NCBI RefSeq assembly: GCF_026210795.1
Contig: NC_089439.1
Coordinates: 4,216,001 to 4,280,000, forward strand
Source: Rhizophagus irregularis
Lineage: Eukaryota; Glomeromycota; Glomeromycetes; Glomerales; Glomeraceae
Reading direction: 5' to 3'
DNA: 64,000 nucleotides
In this document: piece by piece, positions 48,120-60,338 of the stretch
Position numbering within the stretch: position 1 is the first letter of the stretch
Layout of the letters: each line of letters starts with the position of its first letter
The notes under the pieces: generated by a model
Seen by the model: only the letters and a program-made list of their open reading frames with translations
What the model was told of the DNA's origin: nothing
The model's database searches: none
Position numbers and translations under genes: made by a program

Positions 48120-48495
48120 TATCATGATAATATTTGATAACGTATCCGAAATATTAGCAAGATTTTTTAATAAATATATAGATTCTCATATTATGCATTA
48201 AACAAAAGTATTATGAATAATAATGCAACAAACGCAAACGACATCTTAATACCAAAAGATCGTAATTTTCAAAGATTTATTGATGCAGTCCTACTAACTT
48301 CCAACATCCACATCGTTCTTGGATTAACTCACCTTTTATTAGACAATCCATAACTCTCCATCCCGAAGATGTCTCTATCAATTACGTGCTTTTGACCATT
48401 CCTCATTAAATTCTAATCTTAAGAATAAGGCGAGACGTTATTAATTTATGGAGTACTTTTCTTCCTAGGAAGACTAATAATCCTACTAATTTGTA
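48120..48495 (+). pseudogene. Orphan-family pseudogene, inverted and decayed
   Basis: On the plus strand the frames give DNVSEILARFFNKYIDSHIM and later pieces that align with FQRFVDA, VLGLTHLLLD and the terminal TNL-GTAAGT exon end of the genes at 50.0, 53.0 and 62.2 kb. Several stops, a lost start and an internal deletion (between the FVDAV and VLGLT blocks) show that it is dead. It is the only member on the plus strand. Confidence 0.7.
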
Positions 48496-48854
48496 AGTCC
48501 AATGTCTCATTTTTTTTGTGATTTAATTTAATCTAACGTACTTTATGATAATTAATCAAATAGAAATGGTGATAATCATATTCTAAAATACTTAAACCTA
48601 TACGTATCCATTAAATTAACTGTATCAGTAACTTGAGATTACAAATACATCAGAGTCAGAGCAGAAGTCAGAGTGGGTCAATTATTAGAGTATAAGTAAA
48701 ATTAATTCTATTTATTTACGCATACATAACTAATTATAAATAACTGTTTTTTTTTATAAAATTAGAAATTTAACATCCGTATTTAATATTATAGATTCGA
48801 ACTTCAACTCCTTTATCAATTTATATTCAATATTCGTTAATTCAGGCGCTTAAT

Positions 48855-49047
48855 CCCTATAAAAAATTTTTATCCGAATATTTCCATTATTTCTCCGTGG
48901 CTTTCGTAAAAATTCCGTGAAAATGATACATCCCGGATATTCGTGATAGAGTAGATGAAAGATTTCCATGATTTTAAGGTTAAAAATTCCATGAAAATAA
49001 TACATTCACGACAAAATCATGGAAATATAAACACGGATCAATTGCTA
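48855..49047. mobile_element. CCCTATAAAA-family MITE
   Basis: The left end CCCTATAAAAAATTTTTATC and the following 90 bases are nearly identical to 39871-39960. The right half is more divergent and its terminus is eroded after CACGGATCAA. Confidence 0.65.
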
Positions 49048-49673
49048 TATAATTTAGTTAACAATTATTATACATTTTTTTTTTAAAAAATAACAATCAT
49101 TTATTTTTTGTAATTCTTTGATTATGTTCAATTGCAGAAGAGTCAAAAAACAGATTAAATCAGGCATAACATTGGAATTAAGAACGTATCCCTAAAAAAA
49201 ATTAAAATTTTTTTAAATTTTTTCAGAAAAATTTATCACGTGTCTGAGTTTCTTCGGAAATAAAAACTAGAAAAATGATCATTTTATCGGAGTTTTTTCC
49301 AGAATTTTTTTTTTTATAGGAGGCAAATATTGGTAAAAAATATTATATTATTTAAACAAATTTTATAAATTATATTAATAAACTACTTAAACATTTATTA
49401 TTTAAAAGAATAAATTATACATAGTGTTTTTTACTTTCATATTTTTAATATTTTTAACTAAATTATATTATAAACTAACTTAAGCATTTATAAATTTTAT
49501 ATATAGTGTTTTTATTTTCATATTTTTAACTAAACTTTTATATTTGTTTAACGGTATTATTATGTACTGTACATATCTATAAAATAAGAATGATTATTAT
49601 TATTATTTTTTTTTTTGTAAGATGAAACGAAAAGTATAACATCACTTAACGTTCAAAAATAAATTAAAACTGT

Positions 49674-50543
49674 TTAAATGCTAATCACATAATTAAGCAT
49701 TTTAGTTAACGAATTTCGAATATAAGCTGATAAAATAGTTGGAGTTCGGGAAGCACCAGTATCTATAATATTAAACACAGGTGTTAAATCACTATAGTTT
49801 AATAAATAACAATTATAATTAGATATGTATGCGTATTATTATTATATTATATTTGAATTTAAATATATTTATTTACTTACATACTACGTGAATCGGTAAG
49901 AACTGGATATCGAACTTCATGAATTAAAATATCCCATTCACCGTTCCTTTTTTTTGAAAAAATTATTATAAAATATATTAATTTTAAAAATTAAATAGCA
50001 TATATAATAAAATATCAAAACTTACAAGTTAGTATGACTATTAGTCTTTTTATAAAGAAAAATACTCCATAAATTACGAATATCCTGTAAAATAATAGCC
50101 TTATTCTTATAATTAAAATTTAATAATGAGGAATGATCTATTTTATTGTACACAAAATATGTAATTCCAATAAATGGATAAATTTCTTCAAGTTTAAAAT
50201 CTCCAAAATTTCCGGATTTGTCTGATAGAAGATGAGTTAATCCAAGAACGAATTTCATAAAATTTACGAGCATCATATCATCAGGAAAAATTTGTTGATA
50301 TATTCGAACATTTGAAGTTAATTTAATTTGGGTAGGATCAAAATCTCGACTGGTTACTGCATCGACAAATCTTTGAAAGTAAATATCTTTTGACCTTAAA
50401 ATGACACTTGTTGTATTATTGTTTTTATTTAACCACCAATTAATTATATGAGGATCTATATATTTGTTTAAAAATTTTGCTAATATTTCAGATACATTAT
50501 CTATATTATCATGATAAATAGATGTTCGCGTTGTTGTTAACAT
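49674..50543 (-). CDS. Orphan-family protein, member 1 (intact, 233 aa)
   Basis: Exons 50543-50026, 49946-49881 and 49791-49674 (518, 66 and 118 bases; both introns phase 2) give 233 residues. The same 66 and 118 base exons occur in the two other intact members. Family motifs in order: TSIYHDNIDNVSEILAKF, FQRFVDAVTSRDFDPTQIKL, FMKFVLGLTHLL, YPFIGITYFVYNKIDHSSLL, IRNLWSIFL, SHTNL, NGEWDILIHE, DLTPVFNIIDTGASRT. No signal peptide or clear membrane span. I do not recognise the domain and assign no function. The first intron starts at the conserved TNL, so a one-exon reading would end there wrongly. Confidence 0.8.
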
Positions 50544-52353
50544 TATAAGTATTTGTAATAAAGATTGTAGCGTCGTAGTTTATTACAAGTGTTTAGATCA
50601 ACTTCTCGAAAAAAAAATATAATAAACTTTGTCGGGTTATATATTAGGTTTTTTTTTAAATTCGGATTCGTTTTAGTTTTTATTCTTTAAACGATCTAGT
50701 ATAAAATGTATATGTACAAAAATGAATTAATAATTGAAATATTATTATGGATAAAATAATTACAGGATAAATTATTATACAGTTGAAGAGAAAAAAAAAA
50801 ATTATTCAAGAAAAAAAGAAAGTTCTACCCAACATTTTATATTGATGCAAAGGTAAAGAATATGATATAAGAAGACAGTGGACGAAAAGCAAAATTACTT
50901 TAAAAGGAAAAAAGGAAACCATTGTTTTGTTGTGTAGTAAGATATTCATTGGTGATTTATAATTCGGAATCTACGGTCTTTATTATATATTTTTATTTGA
51001 ACCGATAAATCCGATAATGCATAATATGCATAATAATATTTTTTATCAAAATAAACATTGTAGTTATATAATTAATAAAGTATTCACTAAAGTATGACAA
51101 TGATAAAACTTTAATAATTCTATCAAATTTTTTTTTTAAAAAAAAATATGAAATTTAAAAAATTTGAGACGCGAGATTTATTTTATTTAAAAGGATATTT
51201 TTAGTAAAATTTTTGGTAAAACGGGTAAACAATCATAGGCATCACAATGTTACATTTTACTGTTACAGAATTTGAAACAAGCCAACAAGCCACGTTTAGA
51301 GTGATCGCTCATAATTCCTTGTTTTGAATAGAATTTCCTGATTTGGTATGATGGTGTCAATAAATCATCACAACCTTTTATTTAATATGAAAATTTAAAA
51401 AAAAATTACTAGTTTTTCATATAAAAATAATAAGAGAATAAGATTTCAAATGTTAAAGGGGAGATAACCAGGGGTTAACGAGAGGGGATTAACGAGGGGT
51501 TAACGAGAGGATATAGTACAAAAAATGAAAAAAATGAAAAAAAAAGAGACAAGACAAAGAATGAATAATACAACGAATCAAAGTCAATATTTAATATCCC
51601 AAAAAAAGTAAAAATGCGCTCACTTATTATATTATACCTAAAATCGAGAATAAAAAAAAATACATTTTCGGGTTTGGCTCAATTAATCAATCAAATTATT
51701 AAAAGTTATTTAATTGACAGGTTCATATCAATAAATATTAATTTTATTTAATAAATATAATGCGAAATAATATCATTAAGTATTGTACAAAATTTTAAAT
51801 TTTTAACAGATGTGTTGACCATATGATACATTTATGCGTGTTGCAGCAAGAAGAGGTAAATTTAAATTTTTTTTTTTAATCCGAAAAGTTTCATAAATTG
51901 TAAACGTTTTATGCATAAATAGTTATTTATTCGAGAGAATAAAACAAAAAATAAATGATTGTCAGTGAAATGTTGTCATTGTGATTGTCGATTGCCTCAA
52001 TAAATATCGGAGATGTATATTAGAATATTTTAGCAAATACCATATTAGTGATTGACAATAATATCATAATATCCTAACATGACGTTTTAGGACTTTACAA
52101 AGATATTTGTTGACGCAGTAACCACCATACTACTCAAATTGCTAATATCCGCATAATAAGAAATTATTTCGCAACTCCTAGTTCACGTGCCAGGTTTGAT
52201 GTTACACAATGAGAGGATCAACAAACAAGCAGGGGATAATACAAGTTTTATCTAATTATAAATGATGTTCCGGAGTCCGGGACAATCAATGAATATTCGT
52301 ACTGTACGACATTGATTTTCTGTCCGATAGTCAGTGAATAATTAATTAATTGA
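50544..52353. other. Intergenic, nothing firm
   Basis: AT-rich. Short imperfect repeats of GGGGTTAACGAGAG near 51470-51510. No gene seen. Confidence 0.45.
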
Positions 52354-52511
52354 CCCTAATTCCGGTGTTTTTTTTATTTCATGTTATTTCCGTAAATGTA
52401 TCATAAAACATGGAAATTATCCAAGTTGCTTAAATTTTTAGTCATTTTCCCGTAAATGTTTCATATTCACGGAGTTTTTACAGAAATCACGTATTAAGAT
52501 TTTTTACAGGG
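52354..52511. mobile_element. CCCTATAAAA-family MITE, divergent copy
   Basis: It begins CCCTAATTCCGG and ends GATTTTTTACAGGG, with internal GTAAATGTATCATAAAACAT and CACGGAGTTTTTACAGAAAT-like blocks shared with other members. The boundaries are approximate. Confidence 0.5.
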
Positions 52512-52915
52512 ATGAGATTTTATTTGGAAAAAAAGAATTAATAATGATTTTTTTTTGAAAAATAATTTTGTCGATAAATAAAATTTGCTAGTAATAAATC
52601 TCGTATTTGCATTCTATAGTGTCTATTTTATTTTATTTTTTTTTCTCTTTCATTTTCAAGTTTATATACTTTGGATTATGCTAATGAAACTTTGGATTAT
52701 ACTATTTGTCTAGAATGAAATATCAGTCAAATATAATTATGAGATATAATAATATATAATAAATGTAAATTAAATCACGTAATAATATAACAAATTTTAA
52801 GAACTGCATTTTAAAAAATAAGCAAAATAGCCAATGAACGATGGGTTAAATGGGGTCAAGTTTCTTGACCAACCTGATTGGCTACATAACAAATTACAAA
52901 ATTAATTAAAAAAGT

Positions 52916-53978
52916 TTAAATATTAATTATATCATTAAGTACTTGAATTAACGAATTTTTAATATAAACTGATAAGGGTATTGAAGTTTGAGAAATACCA
53001 AGATCTATAATATTAAATGCTGGTGTTAAATCCCTATAATTTCGAAAATTATGTCATAATTAGTTATGTATATGTATATATTAGGCCAGTTCAGCTTTTT
53101 TATCGTAATCCGAGTATGTGATCAAAATCAAGAATTGAAGTCTTCTTTTACCACTGATTGCAAAAAATTCTATTTAACTAATCAGCCTCATTTTAAAAAA
53201 AATCCCACTTTTCTTGTTTGGAAAATCCAGGTCGCTGATCAGGTTACACAATCCTGACAGCCAATATAGCCAATATTTACGATCAAGAAATGAACTGGCC
53301 TATTCTATATAAATAGAACAAATTTACTCACACTCTACTTGAATCATTAAAAATTGGATAATGAGTTTCATGAATTAGAACGTCCCATTCACCATTCCTA
53401 GTATTTGAATAATTAATTATTAGTTTAAATTAAAACTTTAAAATTAATATAGAGAATCGTACTTACAAATTAGTATGACTATTCGTCTTTCTAAAAAGAA
53501 ATATACTCCATAAATTACGAATGTCTCGTAAAATAAGAGCTTTATTATTAGGATTAGAATTAAATAATGAAGAATGTTCTATTTTATTATATATAAAGTA
53601 TGTAATTCCAATAAATGGATAAATATCTTCAACATGTAAATTTCCGGATTTATCTAATAAAAGATAAGTTAATCCAAGAACGAATTTCATAAAAGTTACG
53701 AGTGTCGTACGATCATCAGGAAAGATTTTTTGATATATTTGGACATTTGAAGTTGGTGTAATTTGGGTAGGATCAACGTTCCGGTTGGTTACTGCATCAA
53801 CAAACCTTTGAAAGTTACGATCTTTTGGCCTTAATATATTATTTTTTATATTATTAATATCAATAATGTTTTTATTTAAACACCATTCTAGAATATGAGA
53901 ATCTGTATATCTGTTAAAAAATTTTGCTAATATTTCAGATACATTATCAATATTATCATAATAAATGGATGTTCGCAT
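52916..53978 (-). CDS. Orphan-family protein, member 2 (intact, 231 aa)
   Basis: Exons 53978-53467, 53397-53332 and 53033-52916 give 231 residues. The last two have the same lengths and phases as in the other members. I chose ATG 53978 (MRTSIYYDN) because the member at 62.2 kb has the same MRTSIY context; in-frame ATGs at 53996 and 54032 would add up to 18 residues. Motifs: NIDNVSEILAKFFNRY, FQRFVDAVTNRNVDPTQI, FMKFVLGLTYLLLDKSG, YPFIGITYFIYNKIEHSSL, IRNLWSIFL, NGEWDVLIHE, DLTPAFNIID. The second intron is enlarged by a miniature transposon (53084-53300). Function unknown. Confidence 0.8.
53084..53300. mobile_element. TA-flanked MITE inside an intron (217 bp)
   Basis: The ends are GGCCAGTTCA and TGAACTGGCC, perfect over 10 bases, and TA lies on both sides (53082-53083 and 53301-53302). 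It lies wholly in intron 2 of orphan-family member 2. The corresponding introns of members 1 and 3 are short and lack it. The 63-codon frame inside is incidental. Confidence 0.75.
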
Positions 53979-55214
53979 TTTAATAATTAATAACATTGTA
54001 TTATTATTGGTGATTAATAAACATTCAACCAAAAGTTTTTTTTTAACGGCTGATAATATTTCAAAATAATTAGTGCGTAATAGAATTTTAAAAAAAGAAA
54101 ATACAAGAAATATGAGAAATATGAGATCAGATAAATAATTGCTATAAGGATTATAATACGTTTAAAAAGGGGAAGCGTTCAAAAGGATGAAATTATAAAA
54201 ATTTATTTGTTGTTATGCTCTTATAAAATCAATATTTGAAAAAAAAATAATTCGAAAAAAAAAGGTTTTGGCTCAGCATTTATATTGCTGAAAAAAAAGT
54301 TAGTCCGAGTAATTAAAAAGCATGTAAAAATAGATTACTGAAAAGGAAAATCATTTTTTTTTTGTGTAGCGATTATTTAATTGAGAAGGTAAAACTTAAA
54401 ATTTTTTTTCTACTTAATAAGAAAAAAAAATTATCACGTGTTTCCTGATACATTTAGGATTAATAATGTCCTTTGTCTGGAATACTAAATAACACGAGGA
54501 ATGACGATAATTTGGAAGTGTATATTACGAAAAAAATTTCACAAATGGAAAAACAATTGATTAAAATTATATGCATACATATTTTTAAGAAAGAAAAACA
54601 AATGTTCTTTATATTATCTGTAGTAGATGAATAAATAATAAATAAACAATATTATAAATGATAAACAACGTTTCAAAATCGTTTTCACGCTATAAATAGC
54701 AAAAGTGCGATGATCATCAGAAAAAATTGTTGTATACTGTAAAGGAAAAAAAAGATAGTATGCTGATTTTCTTTTCCTATGAAAAACGGATATCTGAAAA
54801 TGTCTTGTTATCTCCAAAATGTCTGCAAATATCTAAAAAAAAAAAATTTCATTATAACTGACTAACCGACTATATATTTTATTTTATAAGGTAGTGCAAG
54901 GCAGCGTCCTAAATTGATTTAACAGTATCAATATTTGAAATCCATAGAAATTCCGCATATAAAAACTTTGCCATGTTTCGACGTGTTACGATAAACTAAT
55001 AATTAATTTTGTCCTAATTGATATTAATATTATTGTGTCAGGAAGTTACTTTAGAATATCGGTTAAAGCCGATACAATAATAAATCGGAAATTTTTTCCG
55101 GTGACTTTTTTATCATGTACGAAACTGGATTTAGCGAAACCATAATCGGATTTTGAATAAATTATTATTATAAACAAATTAAATTTATAGATTGATTTGT
55201 TTTATAAAAAGAAA
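53979..55214. other. Intergenic, nothing recognised
   Basis: AT-rich with several A runs; no gene supported. Confidence 0.45.
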
Positions 55215-55835
55215 AAGAAAAAAAAAAATCTCCGTGAATTAAAAATTATGAATGTCTTACATAATCGTGCATTTAATTAACGATGAATGTTCTTTTTTAA
55301 TTAGTACAACAAATACAAATAATGAATTCTACAAATTCATTCACAAATTGTATCCATAATGGATGTGTGTTACGTTACTTTTTTTTTTATGGTTTGAACA
55401 TTTATGATTTTCTAATCACATGTAACGCACTGTAATCATGTAAAACATTTCATTCCGCTGAGACACGATTTTATGCATCCAAAACGTTCGGTTTGATTTC
55501 CAACTGCCTTAATAAATAATTATTTTATGTAAAGTACGTAATCTAATAAATGGACATACTGTATATCTTCAACAAGCAAATTACCGGATTGGTCTAATAA
55601 AATGTAAGTTAATCCAAGAACAAAATTATGAGTACATTGTACGGTCATCAGTTGATACTGGCTGTTATTGTAATTTAAATCCTGGCTAGTTACTGTATCG
55701 ATATACAGTAACTTTGAAAATATGATCTTTTGAATTTGCATATTTCGCATTATTATTGTTATCAAGAATATTTTTATTTAAAAAGTTTAAACACCAAACA
55801 ATAATACGAGGATCTTATATTTGTTAAAATAATCA
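55215..55835 (-). pseudogene. Orphan-family pseudogene
   Basis: Minus-strand pieces match exon 1 of the family: a degraded N-terminal half (around 55835-55690), the VLGLTYILLDQSGNLLVEDI block (around 55630-55560), and the equivalent of RNLWSIFL near 55240-55210. Foreign DNA of about 150 bases separates the last two. The start codon and introns are lost. Confidence 0.65.
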
Positions 55836-56990
55836 AAATAATCATACTAAGAAACGTAATAAATAGGTATTGTGGTTTTTGTAAGAAAGTATGTATGATG
55901 ATCATTCAAAATGATTGGCAATCATGTGATAAATAACCAATCAAGATGCATGATATTTATGTTTGATTTTAAAATAAGAATTTTGAAAATCTTAAAATTT
56001 TATAAAAATTAAATAATAATCCGTATAATAATGTATAATAATAAATCAAATAAAGAATCAAAATATATAGTGTTATTTAATTTTAATATTAATAGTTTAT
56101 AATAAATATTAACAAAAATATATAAATTTCTATATTAGAAATTAAAATATAATGTTAAATAAATTATTAATTATATTATCGAGTTATATTAAAAAAAATT
56201 GAAATAGAAAAAATTGAATCTATAAAATTTCTTAATTACCTATATTATTATTTAACATGATTTTCATAAGTTTTCCAAAAGTTTAATAATTACATTTTCT
56301 ATTAGCGTTAAATATTGTATGATATAAATTATTAGATTGAACAAGACAATTTTTTAAAATAAATGTAAAAACTATAATTCTTATTATTCGTTTATAAAGA
56401 AAAAAAATAAATAATAAAAAATTAATTTGAATGTTTGATATCTAATTTGTGATCAAACCACATTTTTTTAATGCCAGATATCAAAATTTGTTTTAATCAT
56501 ATTAATATGTAAAAATATGCAAAAAATTTTAGTTTTATTGAATTTTACGAAAAAATTAAATACAAAAAATTATTCTGGAATTTTAATAACAAGAGATTCA
56601 TAATGAAGTTTAAAAAAATTGGTTAGTAGTATTTAATTTTATGTATAATAATACGGTAGTAGGAAAAGAAAACTTTATTTAAAATTATTTTATTAGCGTA
56701 TTGTACTGCGTACATTGCTAAATGTACTAGCACGTGCAGAATACTGTAGTGACCTATTAATTATCTTTTTTTATCCTTTTAATTATTATCCTTAAAAATG
56801 ATATTGTATTATATCAATGATAATTTTAATATTCTAAATTTTCAAATTAAAAAATCAATATTATAATGTAAACTGAGCTCGTAAATAAGCAAAATTAATA
56901 GGTTATAATAAATTTTTTTTTGAAATTACGTATAAATCACATAATGTTATGTCTCAGATCGATTCTTACCTCAGATCGCAGCTCACGCAT
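55836..56990. other. Intergenic, nothing recognised
   Basis: Very AT-rich; no gene or repeat ends seen. Confidence 0.45.
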
Positions 56991-57118
56991 AAAGTTCGAG
57001 AAGTACTACCATCAATACATGGCTCACTTGATGATCGATATTCTGATCGTCAAGTGAGTCAAATCCGGTTATCATTAGTTATGATTTACAACATGTATAT
57101 ATCGCAAGACAAATTTAA

Positions 57119-57385
57119 TTCGTGATCCGTGAGCCAACTGCAAAAAATTCTTTGGTGCAAATTTTTGTCGATCATTAGTAATCTTTTTCTGATACCCGGT
57201 TTTCATTCCTTAAGTAATGCTCTTCATGTAAACCCATTCGACTCTGACATATTTTAATACATAATATTTATCCCAAAGTTTCAAATAATTTGTTTTTTAA
57301 AATAAATTTCTCACATAAATTTTTTCTTTTATTTGACGCTACCCATTTTCTGCAGATCCTTTGCAGTTGACTCGTGGATCACGAA
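57119..57385. mobile_element. TTAA-flanked MITE, piggyBac-like (267 bp)
   Basis: The ends are TTCGTGATCC and GGATCACGAA. The inverted repeat continues to about 28 bases (…CAACTGCAAA / TTTGCAGTTG…). TTAA is present on both sides (57115-57118 and 57386-57389). TTAA duplication is the piggyBac signature. No coding sequence. Confidence 0.7.
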
Positions 57386-57477
57386 TTAATACATCCACTT
57401 GAGTCCGAAAAACTTACTAGCGAACACCGAATTTCGTAAATTAAAATATTCCATTCACCATTTCTATATGATTTATT

Positions 57478-57605
57478 GTCCGGAGCGAAGCGAAGGACAA
57501 TATATGTCTACGCACTATGAAAAAAAAATCGATCCCGTGAATTTCTCTGTCCGCCACGTGATCGTTCCCCAATAAAATCGCAAATTTAGCTTTTTCGCTC
57601 CGGAC
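57478..57605. mobile_element. Miniature element with GTCCGGAGCGAA ends (128 bp)
   Basis: A perfect 12-base terminal inverted repeat, GTCCGGAGCGAA / TTCGCTCCGGAC. The interior is GC-richer than the window (GATCCCGTG, CCGCCACGTGATCG). Target duplication unclear. It lies between exon 1 and exon 2 remnants of an orphan-family pseudogene. Confidence 0.6.
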
Positions 57606-58085
57606 TTACAACGGTTCCCGTTTCCTAGTTATTATAAAGTACGTTAGTTTAATAATCAAATTACAAATAAAAATATTTGGACTATTAGTCTTTCTAAAAA
57701 AGAAATACTCCATAAATTAAGAATTTCCCGTAGAATAGAGAGACTTATTTTTGAGATTAGAATTTAATAATCTATTTTATAATACATAATTCCAATTGAT
57801 GGATAGATACAAATTTCTGGATATGTCTATCAAAAAGTAAGTTATTCCAAGAACGAATTTCATGAAAGTTACGAGTATCGTACTATCGCTAAGGAATCAA
57901 CATGTTACTGCGTCAACAAATCTTTGAAAGTTATAATCTTTTGGCCCGCCCTAAACCTTCGTTTGTATTATTAATGATTTTTTTTATTAAACCAATCTAT
58001 AATATGAGGATCTGTATATTTGTTAAAAATTTTGCTAATATTTCAGATGCATTATCGATATTATCATGATAAATAAATGTTTAAA

Positions 58086-59830
58086 TTTTATCTGGAAGTC
58101 ACTTATTTGCCACAGAAGATGCGATAGAATATGTCTGGGTTATTATTAACGTTTCCTTTTAACATCTGATTCTATTAAACAATCTTGGGATGTACCAATT
58201 TGCAGTCATTTAATTTTGATTGGTTGATTGTCTATCATGTGATTAAATTGACAAACAATTGGTTTATTTCTATTGTACCTTTTTCTATTCTCAAGTCATT
58301 ATTCATTGCCGAGAGAATGTGATACTGCAGTGATGGCATTAAAAGTTGGAGGCACTTTTGGAACTTCAAAATAAAAAAACATTGGAAGCTTTCAATGCCC
58401 ATCACTGTGATACTGTATCTGTTACATAAGTGGTTACGCCACGCAATACGCCACACAATTCCAATCAATTTCCAAAATAATCTGTAATTGATTTGAAGTC
58501 AAAGCCACTCAACCTGCAAGAACTGCGGTAATTCATTTGCGGAATTTGCGGAGCGCAAATTACTTCTGGATTCCGTAAATTATATATGGTTCGAATATTA
58601 ATTTAATTGCATGTGGCTTTTCTTGCGCATTGCGCAATAAGTATTTTACTTGAACACTGACAGCGTTATGTTACAATTATAATTTTATTTTACTTTATAG
58701 AAAAATTTCTTTGATTTCCTGTATAAGAACAAGAGTAGAACAAGTAATTATGTCACAATAGGCCAAGAAGGTAACTTCCGCAATTAACTTAATTTTAAAA
58801 AAAAGAGAAAGATTTCCTAATAAATATTGTTACATAAAAAAGAAATTTGAGATTTTAGTCAATTTTTTTTTTATCCGAATACCGAAAAAATTTTCAATTT
58901 TTGGAATTTGTAAAAAAACGGATTAATAAATTAGTTATTATTGGAATTATTGAAAGTATTTATATAGTTTCATTCATTTTAATCTCGGAATTTCCCGGAT
59001 TACCTACAGTATATTGATGTCAATCAAATTAACTAAATTTAAACTAGTTTACCATAATCACATTACCAGCATTTTCACATTATCTCATACATAAGGATGT
59101 GATTGGCTTAACTTAGATTGCGAAATGTTAAGAAAGAGAGCAATATAAAGCATATTTACCATAATCTTACAATGTGTATAATTTTTTAAATATTTAATAC
59201 AGAAAGACAGTCATCATTTTATTTGTACTGAGGTCGTCATTTATTAATAAATCGACAAACGATTTAAGAAACCAATTTTTTTTTATTAAATTGTCAGGGC
59301 ATTCAAATATTTAATAATAGAATAAAATATACGAAATATCGGCGGATTTGAATAATCAACGTGTTATTTTGTTACACAAAGCATTACATAAGGCGCGAAC
59401 ATTAAAAAATTTTTATTTGGTTTTGCTATACAATAATTTGATAAATACTTCTTTTAAGCCAAAAATATAATAAGTATGATTCTAATAATATTGATAATAT
59501 CCGTTATGGGATCTCACTTTGCGCGAAATATTTTTTTGTAAAATTGAAAGTACATATGTTTTACAATCAGTTTTGAGTGCAAAGTTCCTATAATGTGTAC
59601 AATAAAATAAATGTGAATTAGTTATATGACTTGAAAAATATAAAAAAATGGACTTTAAACATAAAAAAAATTTTTTTAAACAATATTCATTGAGTTTTAA
59701 AAACTTTTAAATATTTATAGCTATTGTGACTATATAAATTTCTATTTTACATCTTGTTTTATTAAAGCATACTCACTTTCTAATAATAATTACTAAAATT
59801 ACTATGCAGGCGAGAAATGGGTTTTTTTGA
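58086..59830. other. Intergenic with a hairpin and a shared repeat
   Basis: A hairpin is formed by CAGTGATGGCATTAAAAG (58328-58345) and CTTTCAATGCCCATCACTG (58389-58407). The block AGTGGTTACGCCAC at 58432 recurs at 63959. No gene is supported. Confidence 0.45.
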
Positions 59831-60338
59831 TGTTACTATCGGTTTTCGTCGAAGTCACGTGATAGTAACGGAAGTACGCATAAGTCAATTCACAAAATAA
59901 GGTGTATATGTCAATTTAAAGTTTATATGTATATAAATTTAAAATGTATATTTATTGGGAATAAGCAATAAATGAAACCATAAATAAGTAATAAATAATA
60001 AACTTCATAAATCATAAAATATAAAATAAAACAAAATATTGCTGCCTCCACCGGCGATCTACAATGATATTACCGAATAGAAAACTAAACTAAAATTATA
60101 CTAAAATAAACCTTTCTAAAATCTCTCTTTATCGCTTCGTTTACCTTATCTTTTTATACTATATCGTATCTTCGAGTAAGTTATCGTATCGATAAGTTAC
60201 TTTAAAATAAGTTATCAAATCGATAAGTTACTATAGGAGTAAAGTTACTATTAAAGAATCTATTAAGGTAACTTACTATCCGGAGCGTCGATCATTACCG
60301 GGGTTCCGATTCCAGCGTCGATCCGCGTGACATTAACA
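59831..60338. mobile_element. LTR candidate (508 bp)
   Basis: It starts TGTTACTATC and ends GACATTAACA (TGTTA...TAACA), like the solo LTR at 34733. Both have AGTCACGTGATA about 25-30 bases from the start. Internal A-rich stretches with AATAAA are present. No target duplication was found, so the boundaries rest on the end motif and the resemblance only. Confidence 0.35.

Larger units (their letters stand above)
56991..58085 (-). pseudogene. Orphan-family pseudogene split by insertions
   Basis: All three exons can be traced. Exon 1 lies at about 58082-57679 (the start ATG has become ATT and stops follow), exon 2 at about 57464-57419 (GEWNILIYEIR) and a piece of exon 3 at 57018-56991. The exon 2 to exon 3 gap holds a TTAA-flanked element (57119-57385), and the exon 1 to exon 2 gap holds a GTCCGGAGCGAA-ended element (57478-57605). 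The order and orientation match the intact genes. Confidence 0.7.

Noticed and set aside
53066-53257. A 63-codon open frame as a gene
   Set aside because: It lies in the MITE inserted in an intron of the opposite-strand gene.
60296-60318. A possible tRNA T-loop (GGGTTCCGATTCC)
   Set aside because: No matching acceptor, D-arm or anticodon arm could be found on either strand; the motif also lies within the LTR candidate.
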